This document shows, one piece after another, positions 8,596-15,681 of a stretch of 16,620 nucleotides of DNA. The notes under the pieces were generated by a model, which worked only from the letters and a program-made list of their open reading frames with translations, was not told the DNA's origin and did no database searches. Positions within the stretch are counted from its first letter, which is position 1; every line of letters starts with the position of its first letter. Source of the stretch: Burkholderiales bacterium (lineage in GTDB: Bacteria; Pseudomonadota; Gammaproteobacteria; Burkholderiales; Burkholderiaceae); contig CAHJWV010000565.1 in NCBI GenBank assembly GCA_903643055.1, positions 1 to 16,620 of the forward strand, written 5' to 3'. The position numbers were made by a program, and so were the translations under genes.

Positions 8596-11340
8596 ATGCG
8601 GCAATTGAAGATGGCCTGGGTGGCCATGGGCTGGGCTTTGGCCCTTTCTTTGGGCTTAACGGCTTGCGGTGGCGGAGGTGGTGGAGATGGCCCGGGTTCG
8701 GGGGGCTTTCGCGTCAGCGTCAGCCAGACATCAATGGGGTTCGACTACATCCAGGGCGTCACTCCCCAGGCCCAGACGATCACCGCCACGGGCACCGGGG
8801 ACCCGGGCGGTAACGTTTACGTCGCGGTGCTCATCGAAGGCGAAGGTTTCTCGCCCAGCGGGGTCACGACCTCGCTGAAGGGCTCGACCGCCTTCTTCAG
8901 CTTCACGCCTCGCACTGATCTTGCGCCCGGCACTTACACCGGCCGCGTAATTCTGCAGGCCTGCCCTGATCCGAACTGTACGCGGCAGTTTTCCGGCTCG
9001 CCGGTGGCGGTGAGCTACACGAACATCGTGCACCACGGGCTGTCCGTCACGCCGCCGTTCTCGACCCTGAGCGCGACGGCCGGCCAGCAGGCGTCGGCAC
9101 ACATCGCGGTCGAGCGGCCGGGCGTCGAACCCAGCTTTACCGCCACGGTGGCTCAGGGTGAACAGTGGCTGTCGGTGAAAGACGTCAATGCCGACGGCTT
9201 CACGGTCGTCACGCGCCCACTACCGATCGGCACTTACGGCGGCAGCGTGAGCGTGAGGAGCGGTATTTTTTCTGCCGAGCTGCAGGTGGGCTTGACGGTG
9301 ACAGCCGCAGGTGGCGATCACGACCTGCAGGTCTCGACCAACACGCTGAACTTCAACGTGGGTGCCACGGGCAAGGCCGCATCACAGAGCATCACGGTCA
9401 CGCCGCCAAGCTGGACTTCCGAACTCAGCGCCAGCGTTCGTTACGGTGACAGCTCCGGCAACAGCATCGAGGGCAGCTGGCTCAGCACGCAGTCGAATGG
9501 GGACGGCACCTGGAGCGTCAACGCCAACGCGCTGAACCTGCTGCCCGGCACCTACATCGGCAACATTCGTTTCAGCTCGGGCTTCCAGTCGCTGGATCAA
9601 TCGATCTACGTGACGCTGGTGGTCGGAGAGGGTCTGGACATGGCGGCTGCGCAAGGTGTGCTTGTCGATGCCGACGCCACGCTGGCCACCTTGGCCCGAA
9701 GCACCACGGTGCAGGTTGCCGGCAGCCTGCCTTTCAACTGGACCGCAAGCACCACCACGCCGTGGCTGCAACTTGACACCACCATCGGCACGGCAGACGC
9801 GCCGCTGCGCTGGCATGTCACGCCGGAGGGTGTTGCCGCCCTCGCCAACTTCAGCACCGCAGCCGGCCTCATCAACATCACCACCGATCTGCCCAACGTG
9901 CCGACCGGCAAGCTGGCCGTGTCGATTGAAAAGAAGCTGCCCGAAGTTCATGCGGTGGCGCCTTACCTCGTGGTTCGTGGCAAGCCGGCGCAGGTGCTGG
10001 TGACGGGCCGAGGCTTCGACGGCATGCTGAACCCCGCAGCCACACTTTCGCTTTCGGGCATCACGCCGACCCAGGTGACGCGCATCAACGACCGGGTGCT
10101 TCAGGTGCAGCTGCCGGCCGTCAACGCGGCCAGCGCCGTCGTCCAGGCCTCGAACGCGTTGAGTCAGTCCACCGGTTCGGCCACCTTGAAAACAGTGGCG
10201 GCGCAGACCCTGGCCTATGCCGCGTTGCCTTCGCTGGCTGGCGACGCGAAATCGATGATCTATGACGCCGAGCGCCGCTCGCTGTACCTGGTCCGCACCT
10301 CGACCCGCGCCAACGCACTGACGCGCCTGTCGTTCAACGGCACGGCCTGGACGAATACACCGCTGGTTGCCGACGATTTGTTCGACATTGCGCTCAGCCC
10401 GGACGGCACGTCGCTCATCGCCGCAATGGTGGCGGGTGAACTGCGCTGGCTGGACCCGAACAACGGTGCCGACCTGAAGGTGCGTTTACCGCTGAGTCAG
10501 ACCCTGACCGACGACCGCCCGTTTTTCCAAGCGCAGGGCTTGTCGATCACCGCAGATTCACGTCTGTGGTTGAGCCTAGACCAATTCAATGGCAGCCCAT
10601 TCAAAACGGTGACGAGCATTGACCTGCTGACCGGGGAGGCCAGCGTTCCGGGTGACGCACAACTTGACCCGTCGGCCCGGTTCATCTTCCATCAGGGGCC
10701 GACATTCACCGTGCCGCGCAACGGCAGCGGTCTGCTGGGCCGTCAGAACGCGGGCCTGAGCGGCAGTGACGATACCTATTACGCGGTCAAGGTGGATACA
10801 GCCAGCGGCAAACTGACTTCGACGCCGAAGGTTCGTTCGCCCTTTGACCTTCGCTTCACTCACGATGGCCAGCGTGTTCTGGTGGACATGGCGCGCGTGA
10901 TCGACAGCAACGACGACCTGCTCGGCCTGGTGCGCGTGCCTGCAGCCGATCAGTCGGGCTGGTTGGTGGCGGCCGCCCAAATCAGCTCGAACGGCGCGCG
11001 CGTTTATCTATTGGCTTATCCGAACACGGGCTTCCAGGAGTCATCGGCATCGGGCCTCAAGCCGCGCGTTTATGTGATCAACAGCAGTGCGGCATCGGCC
11101 GATCCTGCCGGCTTTCCGGTGCTTGGCTATTTCGAAATCAACGACTACCCGAGTACTTGCGTGCCGGATCAGAACTCGAACTGCTGGGCCTCCCTGTCGT
11201 CAACGCTGAGCCCCGACGACAACACGCTGTTCTTCTCCGGCAGCTTGCACACGCTGGTCGTGCCGATCTCGACCACGCTGAAGGCGGCCGCCAAGGGCGC
11301 AGCGGCTGCGGCGTTGTGGCCAGGCGCCGGCCTGCGCTGA
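8596..11340 (+). CDS. Large multi-domain lipoprotein: Ig-like (BACON-type) repeats, TIG-like domain, beta-propeller
   Basis: A 914-residue probable lipoprotein. The signal peptide has a basic N-end, a hydrophobic core (residues 7-20) and a lipobox LTAC with Cys24 as the lipidated residue, followed by a flexible poly-Gly linker (25-37). Next are about four Ig-like repeats beginning near 38, 149, 244 and 348. Repeats 1-3 share a closing 'PGTY.G.V / IGTYGGSV / PGTYIGNI' strand and resemble BACON domains. Residues about 449-535 resemble a TIG/IPT domain (VHAVAPYLVV..VTGRGF). Residues about 545-900 contain propeller-like repeats such as IALSPDGTSLIAAM and LRFTHDGQRVLVDM. Two cysteine pairs (ACPDPNC; STCVPDQNSNC) suggest extracytoplasmic disulfides. 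No enzyme motif is seen. An adhesion or glycan-binding surface role is an inference from the architecture. It stands alone in its transcription unit. Confidence 0.85.
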   Translation: MRQLKMAWVAMGWALALSLGLTACGGGGGGDGPGSGGFRVSVSQTSMGFDYIQGVTPQAQTITATGTGDPGGNVYVAVLIEGEGFSPSGVTTSLKGSTAFFSFTPRTDLAPGTYTGRVILQACPDPNCTRQFSGSPVAVSYTNIVHHGLSVTPPFSTLSATAGQQASAHIAVERPGVEPSFTATVAQGEQWLSVKDVNADGFTVVTRPLPIGTYGGSVSVRSGIFSAELQVGLTVTAAGGDHDLQVSTNTLNFNVGATGKAASQSITVTPPSWTSELSASVRYGDSSGNSIEGSWLSTQSNGDGTWSVNANALNLLPGTYIGNIRFSSGFQSLDQSIYVTLVVGEGLDMAAAQGVLVDADATLATLARSTTVQVAGSLPFNWTASTTTPWLQLDTTIGTADAPLRWHVTPEGVAALANFSTAAGLINITTDLPNVPTGKLAVSIEKKLPEVHAVAPYLVVRGKPAQVLVTGRGFDGMLNPAATLSLSGITPTQVTRINDRVLQVQLPAVNAASAVVQASNALSQSTGSATLKTVAAQTLAYAALPSLAGDAKSMIYDAERRSLYLVRTSTRANALTRLSFNGTAWTNTPLVADDLFDIALSPDGTSLIAAMVAGELRWLDPNNGADLKVRLPLSQTLTDDRPFFQAQGLSITADSRLWLSLDQFNGSPFKTVTSIDLLTGEASVPGDAQLDPSARFIFHQGPTFTVPRNGSGLLGRQNAGLSGSDDTYYAVKVDTASGKLTSTPKVRSPFDLRFTHDGQRVLVDMARVIDSNDDLLGLVRVPAADQSGWLVAAAQISSNGARVYLLAYPNTGFQESSASGLKPRVYVINSSAASADPAGFPVLGYFEINDYPSTCVPDQNSNCWASLSSTLSPDDNTLFFSGSLHTLVVPISTTLKAAAKGAAAAALWPGAGLR

Positions 11341-11368
11341 TCGTCCTTCGAGCACTGCCAGCGCCAAG

Positions 11369-11401
11369 GGGCTGTCCCACGCTGCGGGAACCACGCAGCC
11401 C
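11369..11401 (+). terminator. Weak candidate terminator or attenuator-like hairpin after the lipoprotein gene
   Basis: GCTGCG-GGAACCA-CGCAGC (11381-11399) forms a 6-bp stem 40 bases after the lipoprotein stop. An alternative outer pairing, GGGCTG (11369-11374) with CAGCCC (11396-11401), is mutually exclusive with it. No T-run follows, so efficiency as an intrinsic terminator is doubtful. Confidence 0.3.
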
Positions 11402-11419
11402 GGTTGCGACATGGCGGTC

Positions 11420-11425
11420 TACCAT
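11420..11425 (+). promoter_or_regulatory. Candidate -10 element TACCAT for the 136-residue membrane protein
   Basis: TACCAT lies seven bases before the ATG at 11433, which places the transcript start at the start codon. There is no Shine-Dalgarno site. No -35 at the usual distance was recognised, so this is a weak call. Confidence 0.3.
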
Positions 11426-11432
11426 CCCGCCC

Positions 11433-11843
11433 ATGAATCCATTTCTCGGGTGGGCCTTGGCCGCCATCGCCTTGGCTGCGGCCTGGCAGTCTTATCGCTG
11501 GCCGGGTGTCGTGATGGCCGTCACCGTCATCGTCTTCTGGTTGCTATTGCAGTTCGGCCGCGCGTTGCGGGTGATGAAGAACGCCGGCAGTGCGCCGATC
11601 GGCCACATCGGCAGCGCCGTGATGCTGAATGCCAAGCTCAAGCGCGGCATGACGCTGATGCAGGTCGTCTCGTTGACACGCAGCCTCGGCCGGCCGCTGG
11701 ATGGCGCACCTGACAGCTGGGTGTGGCGCGATGACGCCGACAGCTCGGTGACGCTCGTGTTCGAAGGGCCGCGGCTGGCCCGCTGGTCACTGGAGCGACC
11801 ACCGTCTGTCGACGAACCCACGCCACCGGCGGTCGCAGCCTAA
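11433..11843 (+). CDS. Conserved-looking small membrane protein of unknown function
   Basis: A 136-residue protein. The start MNPFLGWALAAIALAAAW at ATG 11433 puts a hydrophobic helix at residues 4-20, with a second at about 26-42 (VVMAVTVIVFWLLLQF). A soluble domain with an amphipathic, basic beginning follows (RALRVMKNAGSAPIGHIGSAVMLNAKLKRGMTLMQVVSLTRSLG is one continuous stretch, about 44-87). The last part alternates acidic and aromatic residues, ending in a Pro-rich tail. I recall similar unnamed proteins upstream of ilvE in Burkholderiales, which supports a real gene, but no function is known to me. The longer open frame from 11157 overlaps the lipoprotein and is not used. The stop codon TAA overlaps the -10 candidate of ilvE. 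Confidence 0.78.
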   Translation: MNPFLGWALAAIALAAAWQSYRWPGVVMAVTVIVFWLLLQFGRALRVMKNAGSAPIGHIGSAVMLNAKLKRGMTLMQVVSLTRSLGRPLDGAPDSWVWRDDADSSVTLVFEGPRLARWSLERPPSVDEPTPPAVAA

Positions 11844-11846
11844 AAT
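11841..11846 (+). promoter_or_regulatory. Candidate -10 element TAAAAT for ilvE
   Basis: TAAAAT matches TATAAT at five of six positions and lies 33 bases before the ilvE ATG, giving a leader of about 26 bases that contains the AGGAG ribosome binding site (11869-11873). The -35 region is not recognisable. It shares its first three bases with the stop codon of the gene upstream. Confidence 0.4.
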
Positions 11847-11879
11847 CACCGGCTTGACTGAATCCCACAGGAGCCTGCC

Positions 11880-12803
11880 ATGTCGATGGCCGATCGCGAC
11901 GGAAAAATCTGGATGGACGGGCAACTGGTGGATTGGCGCGACGCCAAGATCCACGTGCTCTCCCACACGCTGCACTACGGGTGCGGCGCTTTCGAAGGCG
12001 TGCGTGCCTACAACACGGCGCAAGGCACCGCGATCTTCCGGCTGCGCGAGCACACCGAGCGGCTCTTCAACAGCGCCAAGATCCTGCGCATGAAGATCCC
12101 GTTCTCGCTCGATGAAGTGATGGAAGCGCAGCGCACCGTGGTGCGCGAGAACAAGCTCGAGAGCTGCTACCTGCGCCCGCTGACCTGGATCGGCTCTGAG
12201 AAGCTCGGCGTCTCGCCCAAGGGCAACACGATCCACCTGATGGTCGCGGCCTGGTCGTGGGGCGCTTATCTCGGCGAAGAAGGCCTGCGGCGCGGCATCC
12301 GTGTGAAGACCAGCAGCTACACGCGCCATCACGTCAACATCACGATGACGCAGGCCAAGGCAGTCAGCAACTACACGAACTCCATCCTCGCCAACATGGA
12401 AGCCACCGAAGACGGCTATGACGAGGCGCTGCTGCTCGATGCCTCCGGCTTCGTCTCCGAAGGCGCGGGCGAAAACATCTTCGTGATCAAGAACGGCGTG
12501 GTCTATACGCCCGACTTGTCGGCCGGCGCGCTGAACGGCATCACCCGCAACACCATCTTCGCGATCTGCAAAGACTTGGGCTTGGAGCTGAAGGAAAAGC
12601 GCATCACCCGCGATGAGGTCTACATCAGCGATGAAGCCTTCTTCACCGGCACCGCCGCTGAAGTGACGCCGATCCGCGAACTCGACCGCATCGAGATCGG
12701 CCAGGGCTCGCGCGGGCCGATCACCGAGAAAATCCAGAGCGCCTTCTTCGACATCGTGAATGGGCGCAACCCGAAGTACGCCGAATGGCTGACCGCCGTT
12801 TGA
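11880..12803 (+). CDS. ilvE: Branched-chain amino-acid aminotransferase
   Basis: PLP-dependent class IV aminotransferase that makes Leu, Ile and Val from their 2-oxo acids with glutamate as donor; cytoplasmic. It has 307 residues, matching E. coli IlvE (309). Motifs: HTLHYGCGAFEGVRAY (about 30-45), the PLP lysine Lys160 in TQAKAVSNY, the EGAGENIFVIKNG segment, LNGITRNTI, and TGTAAEVTPIRELD. The ATG is preceded by AGGAG with a six-base spacer. A zf-CHCC gene follows after 27 bases and then waaF with no terminator between them, so the three are probably co-transcribed. D-amino-acid transaminase is less likely given the motif set. Confidence 0.96.
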   Translation: MSMADRDGKIWMDGQLVDWRDAKIHVLSHTLHYGCGAFEGVRAYNTAQGTAIFRLREHTERLFNSAKILRMKIPFSLDEVMEAQRTVVRENKLESCYLRPLTWIGSEKLGVSPKGNTIHLMVAAWSWGAYLGEEGLRRGIRVKTSSYTRHHVNITMTQAKAVSNYTNSILANMEATEDGYDEALLLDASGFVSEGAGENIFVIKNGVVYTPDLSAGALNGITRNTIFAICKDLGLELKEKRITRDEVYISDEAFFTGTAAEVTPIRELDRIEIGQGSRGPITEKIQSAFFDIVNGRNPKYAEWLTAV

Positions 12804-12830
12804 ACGCGGCTTGAAGGACAAGACAAAGCA

Positions 12831-13043
12831 ATGAACACCAAGACGCAGACGCAAGCGGTGATCGAAGTGGTGGCCGCTGACGTGCAAGGCCCCGGCGTGG
12901 TCGCCTGCCCGAACCCGAAGATGGCGCTGTGGAGCAACCATCCGAAAGTCTTCATCGACGTGGCCTCCACCGGCCATGGCAAGTGCCCTTACTGTGGCAC
13001 GGTCTACCAACTCAAGGCGGGCGAGAAGCTGCACGGGCATTGA
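12831..13043 (+). CDS. zf-CHCC zinc-finger protein (NDUFS6-like)
   Basis: A 70-residue protein with the Cys-His-Cys-Cys zinc ligand set of the zf-CHCC family: Cys26 in VVACPNPK, His37 in WSNHPKVFIDV, and Cys52/Cys55 in CPYCGTVYQL. The mitochondrial relative NDUFS6 is a zinc-binding accessory subunit of complex I; the role of the bacterial proteins is less clear. Here it sits between ilvE and waaF and not near nuo genes. GAAGGA lies 12 bases upstream of the ATG, somewhat far for a ribosome binding site. Its stop codon TGA is part of the waaF Shine-Dalgarno sequence. Confidence 0.9.
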   Translation: MNTKTQTQAVIEVVAADVQGPGVVACPNPKMALWSNHPKVFIDVASTGHGKCPYCGTVYQLKAGEKLHGH

Positions 13044-13048
13044 GGAGG
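13043..13048 (+). promoter_or_regulatory. Strong Shine-Dalgarno site AGGAGG for waaF
   Basis: A full AGGAGG lies five bases before the waaF ATG at 13054 and begins on the last base of the preceding stop codon. It fixes the waaF start and rejects the longer in-frame start at 12976, and it suggests tight coupling with the zinc protein. Confidence 0.8.
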
Positions 13049-13053
13049 TACTG

Positions 13054-14061
13054 ATGAGCCGCGCGATGGTCATCGCGCCGCAGTGGATTGGCGATGCGGT
13101 GATGTCGCAGCCGCTGATGGCGCGGCTCGCTGCGCGCGGTGAGCGCCTGACCGTGGCCGCCTTGCCCTGGGTCGCGCCGGTGTATCGGGCGATGCCCGAG
13201 GTGGCCGAGGTGATCGAGCTGCCGTTCGCGCATGGCCGGCTCGACTGGGCCGCGCGCCGCCGCATCGGGGCCGAATGGCGTGGCCGCTTCGATGCGGCTT
13301 ATGTGCTGCCCAATTCGCTGAAGTCGGCGCTGCTGCCTTTTCTCGCGCGCATTCCTCGGCGCGTGGGCTATCACGGCGAAGGGCGCTATCTGCTGCTCAA
13401 CGAGCGCTGGCCGAGCCCGAAGGGTCGCCCGCCGATGGTGGCGTTTTATGCGGCCTTGGCCGGATCTGCGTTGCAAGGCGAGGTCAGGCCGAAGCTGCAT
13501 TTCGACCCGGCCGTGCTGGAGCGCGCTACGGGCAATGTCGGCCTGTCGCTCCAGGGCTACTGGGCTTTCGCACCGGGCGCCGAATACGGCCTGGCCAAAT
13601 GTTGGCCGGCCAGCCACTATGCCGACCTGGCGCGCGCGCTGCATCGGCAAAGTGGCCTGCCGGTGGCCCTGCTCGGCTCCGGCAAAGAGGCCGCGCTGTG
13701 TGAAGAGATCTCGCATGCCGCGCCTGACGCCTGCCGCGTGCTGGCCGGCAAGATCTCGCTGATCGATGCGATGGCCTTGATCGCCGCCGCCCGTGGCGTG
13801 GTCAGCAACGATTCGGGCCTGATGCATGTGGCCGCCGCCTTCGGCATTCCGCAGGTCGCTGTCTTCGGCTCGACCAGCCCGGAGCACACGCCGCCATTGA
13901 ACGCCCGCGCCCGCGTGATCTGGCTGAAGGAAGAACTGCAGCTCGATTGCGCGCCGTGTTTTGAGCGCACCTGCCGCTTTGGCCACTACCGCTGCCTGAC
14001 CGGTGTCACGCCCGATCGCGTGCAGCTCGCGCTGCAAGACGCATCGCTCGCGGTCGGCTGA
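13054..14061 (+). CDS. waaF: ADP-heptose:LPS heptosyltransferase II
   Basis: Adds the second L-glycero-D-manno-heptose to the inner core of lipopolysaccharide; a GT9-family (GT-B fold) enzyme at the cytoplasmic face of the inner membrane. It has 335 residues, close to the usual ~345. Family marks: the N-terminal APQWIGDAVMSQPL (8-21), the central FAPGAEYGLAKCWP with HYADLA, the ADP-heptose-binding VSNDSGLMHVAAAFGIPQVAVFGSTSPEHTPP (split here as VSNDSGLMHVAAAFG then IPQVAVFGSTSPEHTPP), and the C-terminal cysteine set CAPCFERTCRFGHYRC typical of WaaF as opposed to WaaC. It is last in the ilvE cluster. Its presence shows a Gram-negative outer membrane. Confidence 0.95.
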   Translation: MSRAMVIAPQWIGDAVMSQPLMARLAARGERLTVAALPWVAPVYRAMPEVAEVIELPFAHGRLDWAARRRIGAEWRGRFDAAYVLPNSLKSALLPFLARIPRRVGYHGEGRYLLLNERWPSPKGRPPMVAFYAALAGSALQGEVRPKLHFDPAVLERATGNVGLSLQGYWAFAPGAEYGLAKCWPASHYADLARALHRQSGLPVALLGSGKEAALCEEISHAAPDACRVLAGKISLIDAMALIAAARGVVSNDSGLMHVAAAFGIPQVAVFGSTSPEHTPPLNARARVIWLKEELQLDCAPCFERTCRFGHYRCLTGVTPDRVQLALQDASLAVG

Positions 14062-14315
14062 CGCAACCGATCTTCAGCAGCCGCGCTGACAGCGTGGCCT
14101 TTGCTGATGAATCTTTGCTGATCAAACGATCGCGGGCCTTCGCTAGAACGATGACGGCTGGGTGTCATGTGCCTGTCGCTCGGTGCTGGTAGCGGGCTGC
14201 GCTTGCGGCTGATGTTCACCGGCGACGGCCGGCCCTGCGGCCTGCGCTTCCGGCTGGAATAAATGGCCGAGCTGCAAGCGAGGGTGTGAGCCCCCGTCCG
14301 TACAATTCGCACACC
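14062..14315 (+). other. Intergenic region between waaF and purU (254 bases, no gene)
   Basis: No convincing coding sequence is present. A hairpin GCCGCGCT-GAC-AGCGTGGC (14080-14098, one G-T pair) stands 18 bases after the waaF stop and is followed by CTTTGC but no real T-run, so it is a weak terminator candidate. CTTTGCTGAT is repeated at 14099-14108 and 14113-14122. Tiny open frames such as the one at 14264 have no supporting features. The end of the region holds the purU promoter. Confidence 0.5.
14301..14306 (+). promoter_or_regulatory. Candidate -10 element TACAAT for purU
   Basis: TACAAT matches TATAAT at five of six positions and ends nine bases before the purU ATG. Transcription would start within about three bases of the ATG. 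No Shine-Dalgarno sequence fits in that space, so a leaderless or near-leaderless mRNA is likely. The -35 is not evident. Confidence 0.5.
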
Positions 14316-15209
14316 ATGCAGAACTCGCGCGAATTCGTTCTCACCCTGTCGTGTCGCGATGCCAAAGGCATCGTCTATGCGGTGTCCGGCCTGCTGTATC
14401 AGGCGGGTTGCAACATCGTCGATTCACAGCAGTTCGGTGACCTGCCCGATGACACCGGCACCTACAGCACCGGCCTGTTCTTCATGCGAGTGCACTTCGA
14501 GGCGCCGCCGCATCTGGCCGATGCCCAGACGCTGAACAATCTCTTCACCAGCGTGCGCGAGCAGTTCGGCATGGACGCCACCTTCCATGCGCTGGCCCGC
14601 CGCCCGCGGGTGCTGTTGATGGTGAGCCAGCATGGGCATTGCCTGAACGACCTGCTGTATCGCTGGCATTCGGGCCAATTGGCGATCGACATCCCGGCGA
14701 TCGTATCGAACCACGCGACTTTCTCCGATCTGGCAGCGCGTTATGGAATCCCGTTTCATCACCTGCCGCTGGCGGTCGGAAGCACGGCCGACGCCAAGCG
14801 CGCCCAGGAGCAACAGGTCGAGGCGCTGATCACCGAACACCAGATCGATCTGGTGGTGCTTGCGCGCTACATGCAGATCCTGAGCCCGGCGTTTTGCAGC
14901 TTCCTGAAGGGCCGCGCGATCAACATCCACCACAGCTTCCTGCCCAGCTTCAAGGGCGCGAAGCCGTATTTCCAGGCGCATGACCGCGGTGTGAAGCTGA
15001 TCGGCGCCACCGCGCATTACGTGACCGCCGATCTCGACGAAGGCCCGATCATTGAGCAGGATGTGGCCCGCGTCGACCACTCGCACAGCGCGCAGGGTTT
15101 CACTGCCGTGGGCCGCGATGTCGAATGCATGGTGCTGGCCCGCGCAGTGCGCTGGCACGTTGAACACCGCGTGCTGTTGAACGGTCAGAAAACCGTGATC
15201 TTCCATTGA
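14316..15209 (+). CDS. purU: Formyltetrahydrofolate deformylase
   Basis: Hydrolyses 10-formyl-THF to formate and THF, balancing one-carbon pools and feeding formate to PurT-type purine synthesis. It has 297 residues, near the usual 280-290. An N-terminal ACT domain (about 5-85; SCRDAKGIVYAVSGLLYQAG) precedes a formyltransferase fold. The catalytic triad expected from GART enzymes is present: Asn203 and His205 in INIHHSFLPSFKGAKPY and Asp241 in DLDEGPIIEQD. His206 and the FKGAKPY run are typical of PurU rather than PurN. The ATG at 14316 is preferred because the family starts right before the ACT domain; an in-frame GTG at 14286 lies upstream of the -10 candidate. Confidence 0.96.
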   Translation: MQNSREFVLTLSCRDAKGIVYAVSGLLYQAGCNIVDSQQFGDLPDDTGTYSTGLFFMRVHFEAPPHLADAQTLNNLFTSVREQFGMDATFHALARRPRVLLMVSQHGHCLNDLLYRWHSGQLAIDIPAIVSNHATFSDLAARYGIPFHHLPLAVGSTADAKRAQEQQVEALITEHQIDLVVLARYMQILSPAFCSFLKGRAINIHHSFLPSFKGAKPYFQAHDRGVKLIGATAHYVTADLDEGPIIEQDVARVDHSHSAQGFTAVGRDVECMVLARAVRWHVEHRVLLNGQKTVIFH

Positions 15210-15231
15210 GATCTTCCACCGAGACCTGCCG

Positions 15232-15681
15232 ATGACCCGTCCCAAGCTTCCTGTTGCTGCGCTGATGACCTCGTCCGACGACACCGAACAACAGTTTTAC
15301 GAAGCGCTGCAACGCGGTGACGTCGACAAGCTGATGGGCGTGTGGTCCGACGACGACGACATCTGCTGCGTGCACCCCGGTGGCACCCGGCTCGTCGGGC
15401 CGGCCGCGGTGCGGGCAAGCTTCGAGGCGATGCTGTCGGCCACCACCGTGGAGGCTTACCCGGAGAAGGTGCGTCGCATCATCACCCATGACAGCGCGGT
15501 CCACAGCGTGCTGGAGCGGATTCAGATGATGACCCCGGATGGCCCGCAGGCGATCTGGGTCATCGCGACCAATGTCTATGTCAAAACCTCCCAAGGCTGG
15601 CGCATGGTGGCGCACCATGCGAGCCCCGGCTCGACCTCCGACATGCCGGAGATGGGCGACGCGCCCTCCGTTCTGCACTGA
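15232..15681 (+). CDS. NTF2/SnoaL-like protein
   Basis: A 149-residue protein with the small cone-shaped alpha+beta barrel pattern: an N-terminal helix (TEQQFYEALQRGDVDKLMGVW), the motif DDDDICCVHPGG, a helix at VGPAAVRASFEAML and a C-terminal strand pair (AIWVIATNVYVKTSQGWRMVAHHASP, about 103-128). Such proteins can be enzymes, binding proteins or orphan domains, and no specific catalytic set is recognised. An alternative start is Met12 (15265), which is where many relatives as I recall them begin. It lies 22 bases after purU, and its stop overlaps the next start as TGATG, so it is probably translated together with the hydrolase. Confidence 0.85.
   Translation: MTRPKLPVAALMTSSDDTEQQFYEALQRGDVDKLMGVWSDDDDICCVHPGGTRLVGPAAVRASFEAMLSATTVEAYPEKVRRIITHDSAVHSVLERIQMMTPDGPQAIWVIATNVYVKTSQGWRMVAHHASPGSTSDMPEMGDAPSVLH

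Noticed and set aside
11787..13265. 492-codon minus-strand open frame opposite ilvE, the zinc protein and waaF
   Set aside because: It spans three well-supported plus-strand genes and has no recognisable motif; composition is that of a codon-bias shadow.
13012..14037. 341-codon minus-strand open frame opposite waaF
   Set aside because: Antisense shadow of waaF; no motif, no start signal.
14424..15284. 286-codon minus-strand open frame opposite purU
   Set aside because: Antisense shadow of a gene with a full catalytic triad; composition is atypical for protein.
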